Below are positions 45,500-57,047 of a stretch of DNA of 64,000 nt, piece after piece. A program made the translations under genes and the position numbers. The first letter of the stretch is position 1. Each line of letters begins with the position of its first letter. Below the pieces are notes generated by a model. That model was not told the origin of the DNA and searched no databases. It saw nothing but the letters and a program-made list of their open reading frames with translations. The stretch comes from Daedaleopsis sinensis. Its lineage: Eukaryota; Basidiomycota; Agaricomycetes; Polyporales; Polyporaceae. The DNA lies in the NCBI GenBank assembly GCA_033807695.1, contig CM066308.1, forward strand, positions 1,054,001-1,118,000, read 5' to 3'.

Positions 45500-48400
45500 A
45501 CAGGAGCGATGGACAGGAGCTGTCAGAGCCGCTTGGCGCGGCGGGCGAACCTTGCTTGCTCGAAGAAGCAGGCGTTGTCGGCGTCGCGGCCGCTGCGCGT
45601 TACCAGGCTTGAGCTTGCAGAGCGTGCCCGCGGCGAGACGCCGTCCGGGGAATCCGAATCCGATTACGACTCGGAGGTGGCACAAACCATTGATAGCGTA
45701 CGTACGTACCGTACGCGCATACCGGACAGCCCCAGCTAGATGAAAGAAGCCGTCGACGTCCCAAGCGAGCAGTGCCTCCGAGGCACCCAGGGGCCGGGTT
45801 ACTTGGACGCTTCCAGTCATCGTTGTTGATCGTGCACGGTGCAGCGCGGAGCGTGCAGCTGCAGGCGCCCGCGAAGCACGGCAAGTACCTGGAGTCACGC
45901 ACCCCCAAGACGGCCTGCGTATTGTGTTGTCTGGGACTCGGAGCCTGGCGAGGGCTGGCTAGAGTGGTCGGCAGACTGGACGCGCACACCGGGGCTGGCC
46001 GTCCCAGCTCCGACAAAGGTGGACAATCGAAAGCGGCTCGGAGTGGCCATGGGATGATCGGGCGGACATGGATAGAGTCCGCAGCGGCTGAGTGGCGAGA
46101 GTTTGCCTGGCGCCGGGCGCATCGTGATCGCGATGGGACTCGGAGAAGGATCAGCTCTGTCCAAATACGTCTCGTCTGCGCAGACGGGGTTGGTGGCGGA
46201 CATACATACTTGCCACTCGGCGAGGCTCCCGCACACGAGAGGCAGGTGCCCTTCGCTTCCAAAGTGTCCGGTGGCCCAAACTGCGCGTGTTGGTGCATTC
46301 GTAGTCACAGTGACTATTCGGCTTCAGTAGTCAGCGCACAGTGACGTACTGCGTATTGGTACCATGTGTGTCGCACCGGGCAGTCGGCGAATTGCATTCC
46401 TTGCAAGTACGATGTCCCAGCTACAGTCAATATCATGCAGCTGCGTGCAATGGGGTGACACATACCGTACAATCCCCCTAGTTCCAGAGCAAAGGGTCTT
46501 GGTGGCAACTCGGACCCGAGCAGCCCAGTGCCACCGCAGCCCATCACACGCGCGCACGTCCCACGATGGGCGAATGTGGGCGGAGACTGAGAATACGAAT
46601 GCGAATATGCACATTCCCGACCGGCCCATCACACGAGCAGTGGGAAGTGGCACCGGAAGACCTCCCCGCATCGCGATCGATATCGCTCCTTGGTGCGGCG
46701 CACTCATTCGTATTCGCATTCGCGCATGTGAGCATCCACATATCTATATGTGGATACACGCGCGCCGGGGGCGACAATGGATTATGGGACAAGGCTGCCA
46801 AGTCGCCGCGACAGCTCCCGCCCGAGCGTACGGTGATGTGTGTGCATGATCATGATGTGCCGACGACCGTGTCCCATCGACCTTCTGCGTGACGCGGACG
46901 GCGGACGGCGGAGGTAGCAGGCCTGTGATTCGCCACAAGGGTGTATCAACGCTGTTGAGCGCGTGTGCGTCCGTCTGCAGCACTCGCTATGGCCGCACGC
47001 TCCCGCGCCCTGGCAGGACCTGCCCGTAAGCCCGCCCGCTGACCGGTGATTGCGCCCCGGTCGAGCTTCGCAGAAGCCACCTATTCGCAGCCGGCGCTCT
47101 CGACATTCGCAGTTCGCGGGGGTTCGCAGGCGCTCGCGCCTGCCCCAGACCCAGACCCAGTGCCTGTGCGCGTGTGGGGAGTGTGTTGGACGTTCGCGCG
47201 GGAGCCCGTGGGGACGGTCGACCTGAACTGGGGCGACGGAGGGCGATGAGATAGTGGGGAATCGGCGATAAGCATCCTGCCGCAGCGGACGCGTGCGGGC
47301 AGTACTGTATGTGGTCGGCGCTATCTGGGGCGTGGATGCAGCGTGCGTTGTGCATTGTGCGCAGCTTGGCTCGCAGCGGCGCGGGAGCAAACGGCCAGCG
47401 CGGGTACGGGTACGAGTACGAGTACGGGTGCTGACGCGGGGGCTCTTCTCGCGGGGGAACACCTCCCGCTGCGCACGCCCGCGCTCGCGCTCATCCAGAG
47501 AGCTGGCCGGGGCTGTGGTCGAATCGAATCGGAGGGTCCGCCGAACGTGGTCATATGCCAGTGTACTTTGAAATCTGGATGGCCGGTGTGGTCGTGCTCC
47601 GGTATTCTTGCCTGCGTTCGCTGCGATAGCGATAGCTGTACTCGCAGAAGCCTGAAGCTTGTGCTATCCGGGCGGCTTCGGCGGGGTCTCCTGGAAGAGA
47701 GCTGTAGCCTTTCTGCGCCGTTCGGTGCCACGGCGGACGGAAGGGAGGAGGGAGGACGGGGGTGATTGGGAGAGACTGGCCGTGGGTTAGCAATTGCAAG
47801 CGACGGACCCGAATAGAGCGTCAAGCAGACTTAACTATGTACCATTGTGTCGTCTCCAGCCTTCAAATCATGCGCTGCGGGCTCAATATTCCATGCGAGG
47901 CCCTGCGCAGCGAGAAGGGAAGGCGAGGGCGCGATGCGAAGGGGCCCAGTCGTCCGATTAGAACCGGGTCAGAACGCTAGAAGGCGTGAGCAAGCGTATT
48001 CGAATGTCACCACCCGATAGCTAGGAACTGGTCCAATTGTTCTCCCGCATGGTTGTCAGTTGTCAGATAGGCAGCGATCCTGGCCAGACACAGCACATAT
48101 ACACAGTGACCCACCGGCGATGGCATGTCCCCGCACGGCGCACGGTGCACACAGACACCCACAGCGCCCAGTGCAGGGTGCACACACCTTCTCCCGCGAG
48201 GTCAACTCAGCCGCACGATGCACTCACGGGGAACGGCAACTCCGTCATCTGCACGCCCGCATCCCACTCCCACGAGGAATTTGGAAGGAAGGCGCAAAAG
48301 ATGGACATGAGCCGCGGACATCAAAATCAGACGTACGCACGCAGCGCAAGGGTGTCGGGCGTGCGCATGGAAGTCCGAACCCGAAGGGACTATGCCGAAG

Positions 48401-48572
48401 TCCTCCAAAGCTTCAAGCTTCGAGCTTCGAGGGCGAGTTCACCGTCCACCGTCCATCGGACTCCGACCACGTCCGACGAGCGGAGTAGAAAAGCACCGGG
48501 CCTTCGCGGCCTTCGCGACTAGACGTGTGCGGTGGGCATGCGCATAAGCGCATCCTGCCGAGGCGGAGGATA
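45500..48572. other. GC-rich stretch without supported genes
   Basis: About 3 kb. Only low-complexity frames, microsatellites (for example GTACGA units at 47401-47430 and CCCAGA units near 47146-47160) and no recognisable domain on either strand. May be promoter or untranslated sequence, or decayed DNA. Confidence 0.5.
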
Positions 48573-48949
48573 GACGGCAGCCCAGCGAAGGTTGAAGGAA
48601 CCGTGATGCGTGATCCTGCGCAGGCCGGTCGGTGTCTTGCGACGGCCCCGGCACCGGGCAGATGGATATCCACTGTCCAGACGCGTACGGGGCCTGTCTC
48701 GAATCATGTCACTGTCAGTAGCGTAGCCTGTCTGAGGGAACGGGGGCATCGATCTTGTCCCTGTGATGCTCGTTAGGCGCGGCGGGGATGACCTCAAGCT
48801 TGCGGCCTGCGGACGCAGAAGGGATGACGTATGCACGTAGAGTGGCTGCATTTGAACTATGCGGCAGATATACTCAGTACTGTTACAGACTTACAGTTCG
48901 CGGGGGCACGTGAAGTTCTTCCTCGTCGGGCTCTGCGTCGCTTCGTCGC

Positions 48950-50528
48950 TCACACCACCTCGACCATGATCTTTCCGCTGCGAAAGCCCGCGTCAGCGCC
49001 CGCGCGTATAGCGTCCGGGACTCGTCAGAGCGGGCGCACACGCACCTGTTCTTGTTCGCCTCCATCTCACGGTGCGCTTCTTGGATGTCGGTCCAGGGAT
49101 AGACCTTGTGGATGTACGTCCGGATAGGTCCGTCCCCCGCGCTGTTCGTGATGAGGCCGAACGCCTCGCGCTTGAATCTAGACGGGGCTGAGTCACCGTG
49201 CACGAACTCGGGAGCGTGTGCTACTTGCCTGGCGACGAGCTCCGCCTGGTAGTCCTCCGAGCGCGAGCGCAGGGTGGACCCTTGGATGCGCAGACGCTTG
49301 TACAGGATGGGCATGAGGTTGACTTTCGGGACTTCCGCGCCTGCACGATGATCAAGATGAGCGTCGCTGGACCTGGGCTCGACGCTGCCGCGAGCAAGGA
49401 ACCGGATGCGTACCGCTGAGCAGGGCAAGCATGGTCATCCGGCCGTCGTACGCGAGGGCGTCGATGTTCTTAGCCCAGTGCGACTGGCCGACAAAGTCGA
49501 TGACCACGTCCACGCCCTTCCCGCCCGTCGTCGCCTTGACGTGCGCGGCGAAATCCTCCGTGGTGTAGTCGACCGCATGCGTGGCCCCCGCAGGCAGGCC
49601 CAGCAGCATGTCGAGCTTCGCCCGGCTGGACGCGGTGGCCGTGACCGTGTGCCTGCGCCGACGATCACTCTCGCGAACATAGGCCACGGGGGAGCGCAGA
49701 GAAAGACACTCACGCGCCGTAGGCCCTGGCCAATTGGATCGCGGCGAGTCCGACCCCGGACGCCCCGGCGTGGACGAGGACGTCATCGCCGCTCTTGACC
49801 TCCGCCAGGACGACGAGCGCCTGGAACGCTGCAATCCGTCGCAGACATCATCAGCATCCGCCTGCACATATGGGGACAGCGGGGGGCACGGCTGCGTGCT
49901 CCGGGAAGAGCGGACGGGAAGACATGGCAGATAGCCATGGCGTGGCGTCCGATCGCACCACCCAGCGCGCGGCACAAGCTGCGAGGTGTGGGTACGCACC
50001 TGTCAGGAACACCTCGGGAATGCTCGCCGCCTCGACCCAAGACAGATGCGCCGGTTTGCTGAAGACGTTCCTGTGCGGTACCACCACGTACTCGGCGTAC
50101 GCACCCTAGATTGAAATGACATTGGGTCGTCAGCGTTGAAGACCACATTTTGACGAGGAGGAGAGGCTCATGGTCGTGGCAGACTCACACCGCTCGTGAG
50201 CCCCAGGACTTCGTCGCCTTCATGCCACTCGTCCACGGCTTGCCCAACCTGCGCCACGGTGCCGGAGAACTCGACGCCGAGGATGGGTGATGTGCCAGGC
50301 GGGAGCGGATAGCGACCCTCGCGCTGCAGGATGTCCATCCGATTCAGACCGAACGCCTTGACCTGAAACATCTACATGAGTCTCGTGCAATTCAAGGCGT
50401 GAATCATATAGCCATACCTTGACGAGCACTTGACCCGGGCCTGGGGAAGGTTTCTCCGCCTCCCCCAGGTACAGGTTCTCGAGAGGCCCCTTGCCGTCCT
50501 TGACCAAAATCGCCTTCATGACCGACAT
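48950..50528 (-). CDS. zinc-free quinone oxidoreductase, PIG3/TP53I3-like, copy A
   Basis: NADPH-dependent reductase of the medium-chain QOR family, which reduces quinones by one or two electrons. Start at 50528 ([15 protein letters not shown]). Blocks: [70 protein letters not shown], then the cofactor region [19 protein letters not shown] and the downstream [17 protein letters not shown] and [10 protein letters not shown]. NRxDxxQRxGxYPxPPG is the PIG3 signature. No catalytic zinc ligands are seen, as expected. One intron uses a GC donor (GCAAGT) after ELVAR. The end is GKIMVEVV. Frame intact. The closest relative is copy B at 55441. Confidence 0.9.
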
Positions 50529-52167
50529 GCTGATATATGATGGCTTGACGAGTTTTGTCTTGGTGGTCTTGAGTTGGGTTGTAACTGCCGTTGCGCGCGG
50601 CTTTTGTAACGCTCCGGGTCCGAGGAGGGGTTGAGCGATTGCGAGCGACTGACGTCAATTGTCCTGACTAATTCAGCACTTGCACTTGGGCGAGAAGAAT
50701 CGAACCAACCTTGGGAAAGTTGAACCAAGTCGCTCGCCCAAACGCGATCACGAGATGCGTAAACACGCACACGTCCCTCCCCACCGACGGCGAATGCATT
50801 CAAAGAGGAAGGCTCGGATTCTAGACGACCGCGCATACTTAGCAGGGACTGAGCAAGAGAGAAATTTGCTCGAATATATATACATACGTACTTGCGTATT
50901 TGCATAGTGACTTGCGCATAAACGTACAACTCACCACTCGCAGCACAAACATGGCAGTATCGTTCACAAACGACGGCTTGCTGTGGATGAAGCCGGGTAG
51001 ATATGTAGCTCTCTACGGGGCTATCTGGAGCTGTGAGTGCTGCCCCCGTTCGCGGGCAGTGGATGTAGTTTTCGTCGCCCAAGCTCCTTTCTGGCGGCGC
51101 GATGGGCAATTCTTGAGTGAATGCGCGTGCCTGTTCCTCAGGATGGCAGTTGTACAGGACATTCTTGCTTTCAAGAGAGCCAGAGAGCGTCTGATAAAAA
51201 AACTAGTGATTATGTTGTGACTCACATTGTGAGATTCGAGGAAGGCAAAGGGAGGGGGGGTGGTAGAACGTTTTGTTGAGGACAAGAAGTATTAGGCGCC
51301 CACTCAGTTCTCTTTGCTGAGTAAGCTACGCTGAAGCTGAGGTAAGAGTGACTCTCAGTGGAACTTGCACTGAGTTCAATCGTTCAACGTTCAACGTCCA
51401 TCCTCTCGTTTGACTCTATGCACCACTCAATGTGTTCAAAACATGTGTTGACATCCTCCTGACACCGTGACCGACACATGCTATTGCTTTGCCGCGGTGT
51501 CCTGCTGCAACACATCGACTCGGACTGCGACAGTCCTTCAATTACTGAAGTATCGAACGTTGGACGTCGACTATAGAAGATGGGAAATAAAGCTGCAAGT
51601 CAGGACTCTGGCCAAGTTGACATCTGGGTGATATACACGCTTGCATTGTGGCGTTATCTTCATCAATGTTGGACGTTGCTGTAGTACGGGAAAACGTCGA
51701 TGTCATGCCAGTGAGTGAATCACGTCTTTGTTGTTCAAGTTCGCTGCTCATCAGCAGGAACAATGCGTTCCCTCAGTTGAGGCCACGCTGATCATCATCC
51801 TCCGTGTCATGCGCGAACAACCACATCCAGGCCGCGCGGAATCTCGTTGGGACAACCCCACCTGCGAACTGTCACTAGTACGCCTCTAGCTTCTTCGTAC
51901 AATGTATGTAAATCTTTTCCCCCTTCCTCTGGCCCGAATTCCCTCGACTGTAGTTGTTCCTCCGCCGTGACCGTGCGTCGCGGAGTTTACAGCGTTATAT
52001 GCGAGTTGCGACCGCCGCTTCCCATCAACACAATCCGATCATGGCTCTTCATGGCACCGAACGCGCGGGACGGACACAGATGCCTTGTTCTCTAAATGTC
52101 AATCGGTGCGTACCTGTTGGTTCGGAACCGTCAGCGCGCTCCTATCTGATGTAGCACGCCAGGGATG

Positions 52168-52509
52168 CTACGCACGGCAACATAACCGCAAGCCCCCGCC
52201 GTCCGCATGTATGTATGTAAGTATCTGCTTCTCCAGTTTTTCGTGATCGCGCGTCGCGACGTCCACAGCTCGTCGGGGTACCATGCCATTTATAGTCTGG
52301 ACCCTGCGGCCACAGTTCCGCGGCGGGGCAGCTATCCCCGAGGCTCCCATCTCGCTCGAGAACGACAAATCCAGTTCGAATGCCCACAATTGCCGGTCCG
52401 GCATCACCGTCTTGTGGGCGTCATAGAAAGATATCCCCACAGCGAGCGTCCTCAATTGGGTGATCATGAGCACACGAGGGACGTGCCACAATCCATATTC
52501 ATTATGCAT
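52168..52509 (-). CDS. conserved minus-strand frame in duplicated block, hypothetical
   Basis: A 113-codon frame (MHNEYGLWHVPRVLM, later AFELDLSFSSEMGASGIAAP). The matching block of copy B keeps the lower half in frame with an in-frame 6-nt insertion and several substitutions, but its upper half has a TGG-to-TGA change at 58695-58697 and a 1-nt insertion near 58774. No domain recognised. Could be a fragment of a gene, or chance. Confidence 0.25.
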   Translation of the reverse strand: MHNEYGLWHVPRVLMITQLRTLAVGISFYDAHKTVMPDRQLWAFELDLSFSSEMGASGIAAPPRNCGRRVQTINGMVPRRAVDVATRDHEKLEKQILTYIHADGGGLRLCCRA

Positions 52510-52684
52510 TGCACAGCGTATGCGCCACGTTCCAGCAGCTACTTACACCGTCAGGTCAAGACTCAGATCAGTGCCCGTGATTAGCACACGAGGGACGTGC
52601 CACAATCCATATTCATTATGCATTGCACAGCGTATGCGCCACGTTCCTTACACCGTCAGGTCAAGACTCAGATCAGCGCCCGTG
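52469..52684. repeat. 114-bp tandem duplication
   Basis: Two adjacent copies starting at CACACGAGGGACGTGCCACA (52471 and 52585). The second lacks about 12 bp (CAGCAGCTA region). Copy B of the segmental duplication has only one, so it arose in copy A after the block duplicated. Confidence 0.9.
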
Positions 52685-52750
52685 ATTCTCGTTTGGGGGG
52701 TGTTCAACTGTTGTTCAAGGGACGCGGAAGGGGAGCTCAGGGGCAGTACT

Positions 52751-53502
52751 CAGTACCTGACACTCTTGGCGTGGATTGCGTGTTTGCGCTGCCATAAGTT
52801 GTGTCACTGTTAAAACGTTGGTCGCGCTCCGAGGCTATAGCGGCGGACAACAGAGAGGCTATGTAGCATCTCAACACGGTACGTCTCCATTGCACGGTAT
52901 ACGCCCCTGTTCAACTCATTGCGTCGCTCTATCCATGATACACAGGCTCCAGTGACAGCTTTCGGCTTTGTAGGTCGTGTTCAGAGCGAGACATCGGATT
53001 ATGCGAGGTCAATCACAAGCGCCGGACTTACGCACGGAGTTGTCCAACGAGAGCACTACTTCCAGCCGGTTCTCGTCGTCTACACGCTCGTATAGCACTT
53101 CCAAGGACGCGAAGGAAAGTTGGGCTCCGACGGCGGTCGCGTCGGAAAGGAAAGAATGTCCGGATCCTCCTATATGTACGCCCACAACTCTGAGAATTGT
53201 ACAAGAGATTTCTAGGGTGAACTTGACCTCTGATCTCAGCCTTCTGGAACCGAACGTGAGGCCTTGAGGCCTCAGGCCTCAGGGTCCCTCTCCCCATCAA
53301 TCGGCGGGAGGCTCAGGAAAAATCTGAACAAAAGCTCGCACCGCAACTTACGTCAGTGAGACCGGATCTGCGTTTCGACTCGGGATCATGGTGATGGAGT
53401 GTTTTGTGGGGTGGGATCGGGCTCGAAGCAATCTTCGGAACCGAATACATTTAACCTGGTGTCTCCCGACCTTCGAGCCCGACATCCTCTATCCGCAGCC
53501 AC
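52751..53502. other. upstream region of the UbiA gene
   Basis: About 0.75 kb unique sequence between the duplicated blocks. A 96-codon frame at 52977-53267 is Ser/Thr-rich without a domain and is not called. A GAGGCCTCAGGCCTCAGG repeat lies at about 53264-53282. Confidence 0.45.
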
Positions 53503-54813
53503 GATGTCAGCAGTACAGGGATACTTCCAGCTCACCCGTCTCCACAAGCCCTTGATGGGCAACACTCTTATGTTCTGGCCTTGTGGTGCGTATGCCGTTT
53601 GGTGCACTAGAACGATCTCGCTGACTCGCCGATCGCTTGTTAGCATGGGGACTGACAATCGCCGCGCGCGCTACCGTTCTGCCCCTGGCCAATTATGCCG
53701 AAATGCTGCTTTGGTTCGCGGTCGGCACCATGCTCATGCACAGCTCTGGCTGCGTCCTGAATGATATATGCGACGTCGAGTTCGACCGACAAGTCGGTAT
53801 GTTTGTCGTCGCTCACAAACTCGCGGTACACTCGTCTCAAGCTGAAAGTACTGTACAGAGAGAACAAAAGAAAGGCCGCTCCCGTCAGGATTGGTCTCTG
53901 TACAGGGGGCCGCAATCCTGTGCGCAGCCCTCCTGGCGCCTTCAATCTACTTACTCTCGCATTGTAACACGCTAGGGTATGTATAGCATCTTCGGTCAAC
54001 CCCGAGTGTTGTGCCATTGCTCACTGCCAATGTCATTGCCACAGGATCACTGTGTCACTACTGGGTGCCTTCCCACTCTATGCCCTCTATCCGCTCATGA
54101 AGCGATGGACGTGGTGGCCTCAGGCGTGGCTGGGTAAGTGCAATCATCTCACGCACTCACACGCGCTACGTGAGCCTAGGCTGACGTTGTGCATCTCGGT
54201 ATGTCGCTGCCAGGACTCGCGTTCAACTGGGGCATCCCCTTCGCCTGGATCACGGTCACAGGCGCGATGCCACCACCCGCGATGTGGGTCCTCTACTTCG
54301 GCGGCATCTGGTACGGACCTCTCTCGATCTGCGCGAGCCAGAGCGAATGGATCTGAATCTGGATGTGCTCACATCGACAGCTGGACAATTTTCTTCGACA
54401 CTATCTACGCGTGCCAGGACCGCGAGGACGACAAGCGCGTGGGCATCAAGTCGACCGCGCTTCTCTTCGGGGAGCACATCCGTGCCATCCTTGCAGGCTT
54501 GGTCGTCGTCCTGCTGATATGCCTCGTCTACGCCGGGTACGCACTGGAGCAGGGCGTGGGGTACGCAGTGCTGTCCTTTGGCGGTACGCTGCTGCATATC
54601 GGGTGGCAAATCGCAACGTGGAACGAGGCGGACCTAAAGGACCACAGGGCGAAGTTCGAGGTGAGTCCGAGTTACGCGCGTTCGCCCTGCGCTCGCTCGT
54701 CGGTGCTGACCGTACATCGGCTTGGCTCGTCACAGTCCAATGGGTTGGTAGGAATCGTAATCTGGCTGGGCATGCTATACGACTATGTGAGAGTGTTGTA
54801 CCCAGTGGCATGA
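53503..54813 (+). CDS. UbiA-family prenyltransferase (4-hydroxybenzoate polyprenyltransferase-like)
   Basis: Integral-membrane enzyme that joins a prenyl diphosphate to an aromatic ring. Start at 53503 (MSAVQGYFQLTRLHKPLMGN). The first Asp-rich motif is NDICDVEFD, followed by ERTKERPLPSG, the strongly conserved UbiA loop, and the second Asp motif is DTIYACQDREDDKRVGIKST. Hydrophobic helices surround these (YAEMLLWFAVGTML, ITVSLLGAFPLYALYPLM, AILAGLVVVLLICLVYAGYA). Six short introns, all in frame; the stop is at 54811. At about 330 residues it lacks an obvious mitochondrial presequence, unlike typical COQ2, and fits the fungal meroterpenoid-type branch as well. It stands between two quinone oxidoreductase genes, which hints at a quinone or meroterpenoid function. 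Confidence 0.9.
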
Positions 54814-55440
54814 CTTGCCCGTTGCGTACTTGACTTCCGTGTCATTTATCATGGTAGATGGTTGTTGTTGACCTAAGACTAATTTTTATTGCGCTCTCAA
54901 GGTTGATCCTAGAGCCCCCGGCATCAGAACAGTAGGTGTCGCGACGACAGCACTAACGCGGTGAGGGGCGTGAATGCTCGCTGCGGGGTGATTGTCCCTT
55001 CAGTACTCACAATGAGCCACAGATAGAGGGCGTTTGGTATCAGACCAAACCGCCTGGCATCTTCGTCGCCGGTTCCTCGACGGTAGCCCAGCGAAGGTTG
55101 GAGGAAGCGTGATGCGTGATCCTGCGCGGGTCGGTCGGTGTCTTGCGAGGGGGCCGGCACCGGGCGGACAGACATCCACTGTCCAGACCCGTACGCAGTC
55201 CTGGCTCGGTCGCGTCAGCAGAGTGGCCGGTCTGAAGAAGGGGGGCACCGACCTCGTCCTTGTGCGTGCTGTACATTCGTTGACAGTGGCAGGGACTCGG
55301 ATGTCCTTGAGCTTGCTACCGGCGGATGACGTAAGTATGTAGAATGGCTGCATTCGAACCATACGATAGTTAAGTATACTGCTACAGTGCGCGTGGGCAC
55401 GTGAAGGTCTTCCTCGTGGGGCTCTGCGTCGCTTCGTCAC

Positions 55441-57047
55441 TCACACGACCTCGACCATGAGCTTCCCGCTGCAAAAGCCCGCGTCAGCGCTCGCACCTAC
55501 AGCGTCCGCATACTCATCAGCGCGGGGCGCATGCGCACCTGTTCTTGTTCGCCTCCATCTCACGGTGTGCTTCTTGGATGTCGGTCCACGGATAGACCTC
55601 ACGCGGGAGCCATCAGCACCTCCCGACGGCGCGGGCGCAGAGAGGGAGAAGTAGAAGCGCACCTTGTGGATGTACGTCCGGATACGTCCGTCCCCCGCGC
55701 TGTTCGTGATGAGGCCGAACGCCTCGCGCTTGAATCTGGACGGGCTGAGTCACCCGTGCACGAACTCGGAAACGTGTGCTACTTGCCTGGCGATCAGCTC
55801 CGCCTGGTAGTCCTCCGAGCGCGAGCGCAGGGTGGACCCTTGGATGCGCAGACGCTTGTACAGGATGGGCACGAGGTTGACTTTCGGGACTTCCGCGCCT
55901 GCACAATGATCAAGATGAGCGACGCTGGACCTGGTCTCAACGCCGCCGCGGGCGAGGAACAGGAAGCGTACCGCTGAGCAGGGCGAGCATGGTCATCCGG
56001 CCGTCGTACGCGAGGGCGTCGATGTTCTTAGCCCAGTGCGACTGGCCGACAAAGTCGATGATCACGTCGACGCCCTTCCCGCCCGTCGTCGCCTTGACGT
56101 GCGCGGCGAAGTCCTCCGTGGTGTAGTCGACCGCATGCGTGGCCCCCGCAGGCAGGCCCAGCAGCATGTCGAGCTTCGCCCGGCTGGACGCGGTGGCCGT
56201 GACCGTGTGCCTGCGCCGACGATCACTCTCGCGAACACACGCCACGGGGGAGCGCAGACAGAGTCACTCACGCGCCGTAGGCCCTGGCCAATTGGATCGC
56301 GGCGAGTCCGACCCCGGACGCCCCGGCGTGGACGAGGACGTCGTCGCCGCTCTTGACCTCTGCAAGGACGACGAGCGCCTGGAACGCTGGACGGAGACAT
56401 CATCAGCATCCGCATCGCAGGAAGGTTAGGACATACGGGCATGGCCGCGTGTTCCGGGAAGAGCGGACGGCGAAGACATGGCAGATAGCCATGGCGTGGC
56501 GTCCGATCGCACCACCCAGCGCGCGGCACAGACTGCGAGGTGTGGGCACGAACCTGTCAGGAACACCTCGGGAATGCTCGCCGCCTCGACCCAGGACAGA
56601 TGCGCCGGTTTGTTAAAGACGTTCCTGTGCGGTACCACCACGTACTCGGCGTACGCACCCTATGATGGTAGATAGATCTAGAGACCACATGGTTGAGGAG
56701 GAGACGAGCGACTGACACCGCTCGTGAGCCCTAGCACTTCGTCGCCTTCGTGCCACTCGTCCACGGCTTGCCCGACCTGAGCGACGGTGCCGGAGAACTC
56801 GACGCCGAGGATGGTCGACGCGCCAGGCGGGAGCGGATAGCGACCCTCGCGCTGCAGGATATCCATCCGGTTCAGACCGAACGCCTTGACCTGAAACGTC
56901 TACATGAACCTCATGCAATCCAATGCGAGAATGTTTTAGCCCGACCTTGACGAGTACTTGACCCGGGCCTGGGGAAGGTTTCTCCGCCTCCCCCAGGTAC
57001 AGGTTCTCGAGAGGCCCTTTGCCGTCCTTGACCAAAATCGCCTTCAT
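55441..57047 (-). CDS. zinc-free quinone oxidoreductase, PIG3/TP53I3-like, copy B
   Basis: Paralogue of the gene at 48950-50528, nearly identical across exons (same [17 protein letters not shown] start, [30 protein letters not shown]). Start here is the ATG at 57047; the upstream MSV of copy A is lost because ATG became AAG. It carries an extra 65-nt GT-AG intron (55598-55662) between YIHK and [11 protein letters not shown], absent from copy A. The same GC-donor intron after ELIAR is kept. The end is GKLMVEVV. No lesion seen, so both copies may be active. Confidence 0.88.
55598..55662 (-). other. 65-nt intron present only in oxidoreductase copy B
   Basis: Begins GTGCGCTTCTACTTCTCCCT, contains CTGATG about 15 nt before the 3' end and finishes GTGAG. 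Flanking exon sequence is continuous in copy A at the same codon (CACAAG then GTCTAT). Confidence 0.8.

Larger units (their letters stand above)
48573..52750. repeat. segmental duplication, copy A
   Basis: About 4.2 kb in direct orientation to copy B (55079-59000). Homology can be followed by eye from GACGGCAGCCCAGCGAAGG through the oxidoreductase gene, its promoter, a diverged stretch near 50.8-52.0 kb, and a well-conserved 3' block at 52.0-52.7 kb. Copy A has a 114-bp internal tandem duplication and lacks one oxidoreductase intron present in B. Confidence 0.85.

Noticed and set aside
50690..50720. tRNA-like B box (GGTTCGATTCT on the minus strand, also at about 57210)
   Set aside because: Flanking bases do not form a T stem and no A box or cloverleaf can be drawn.
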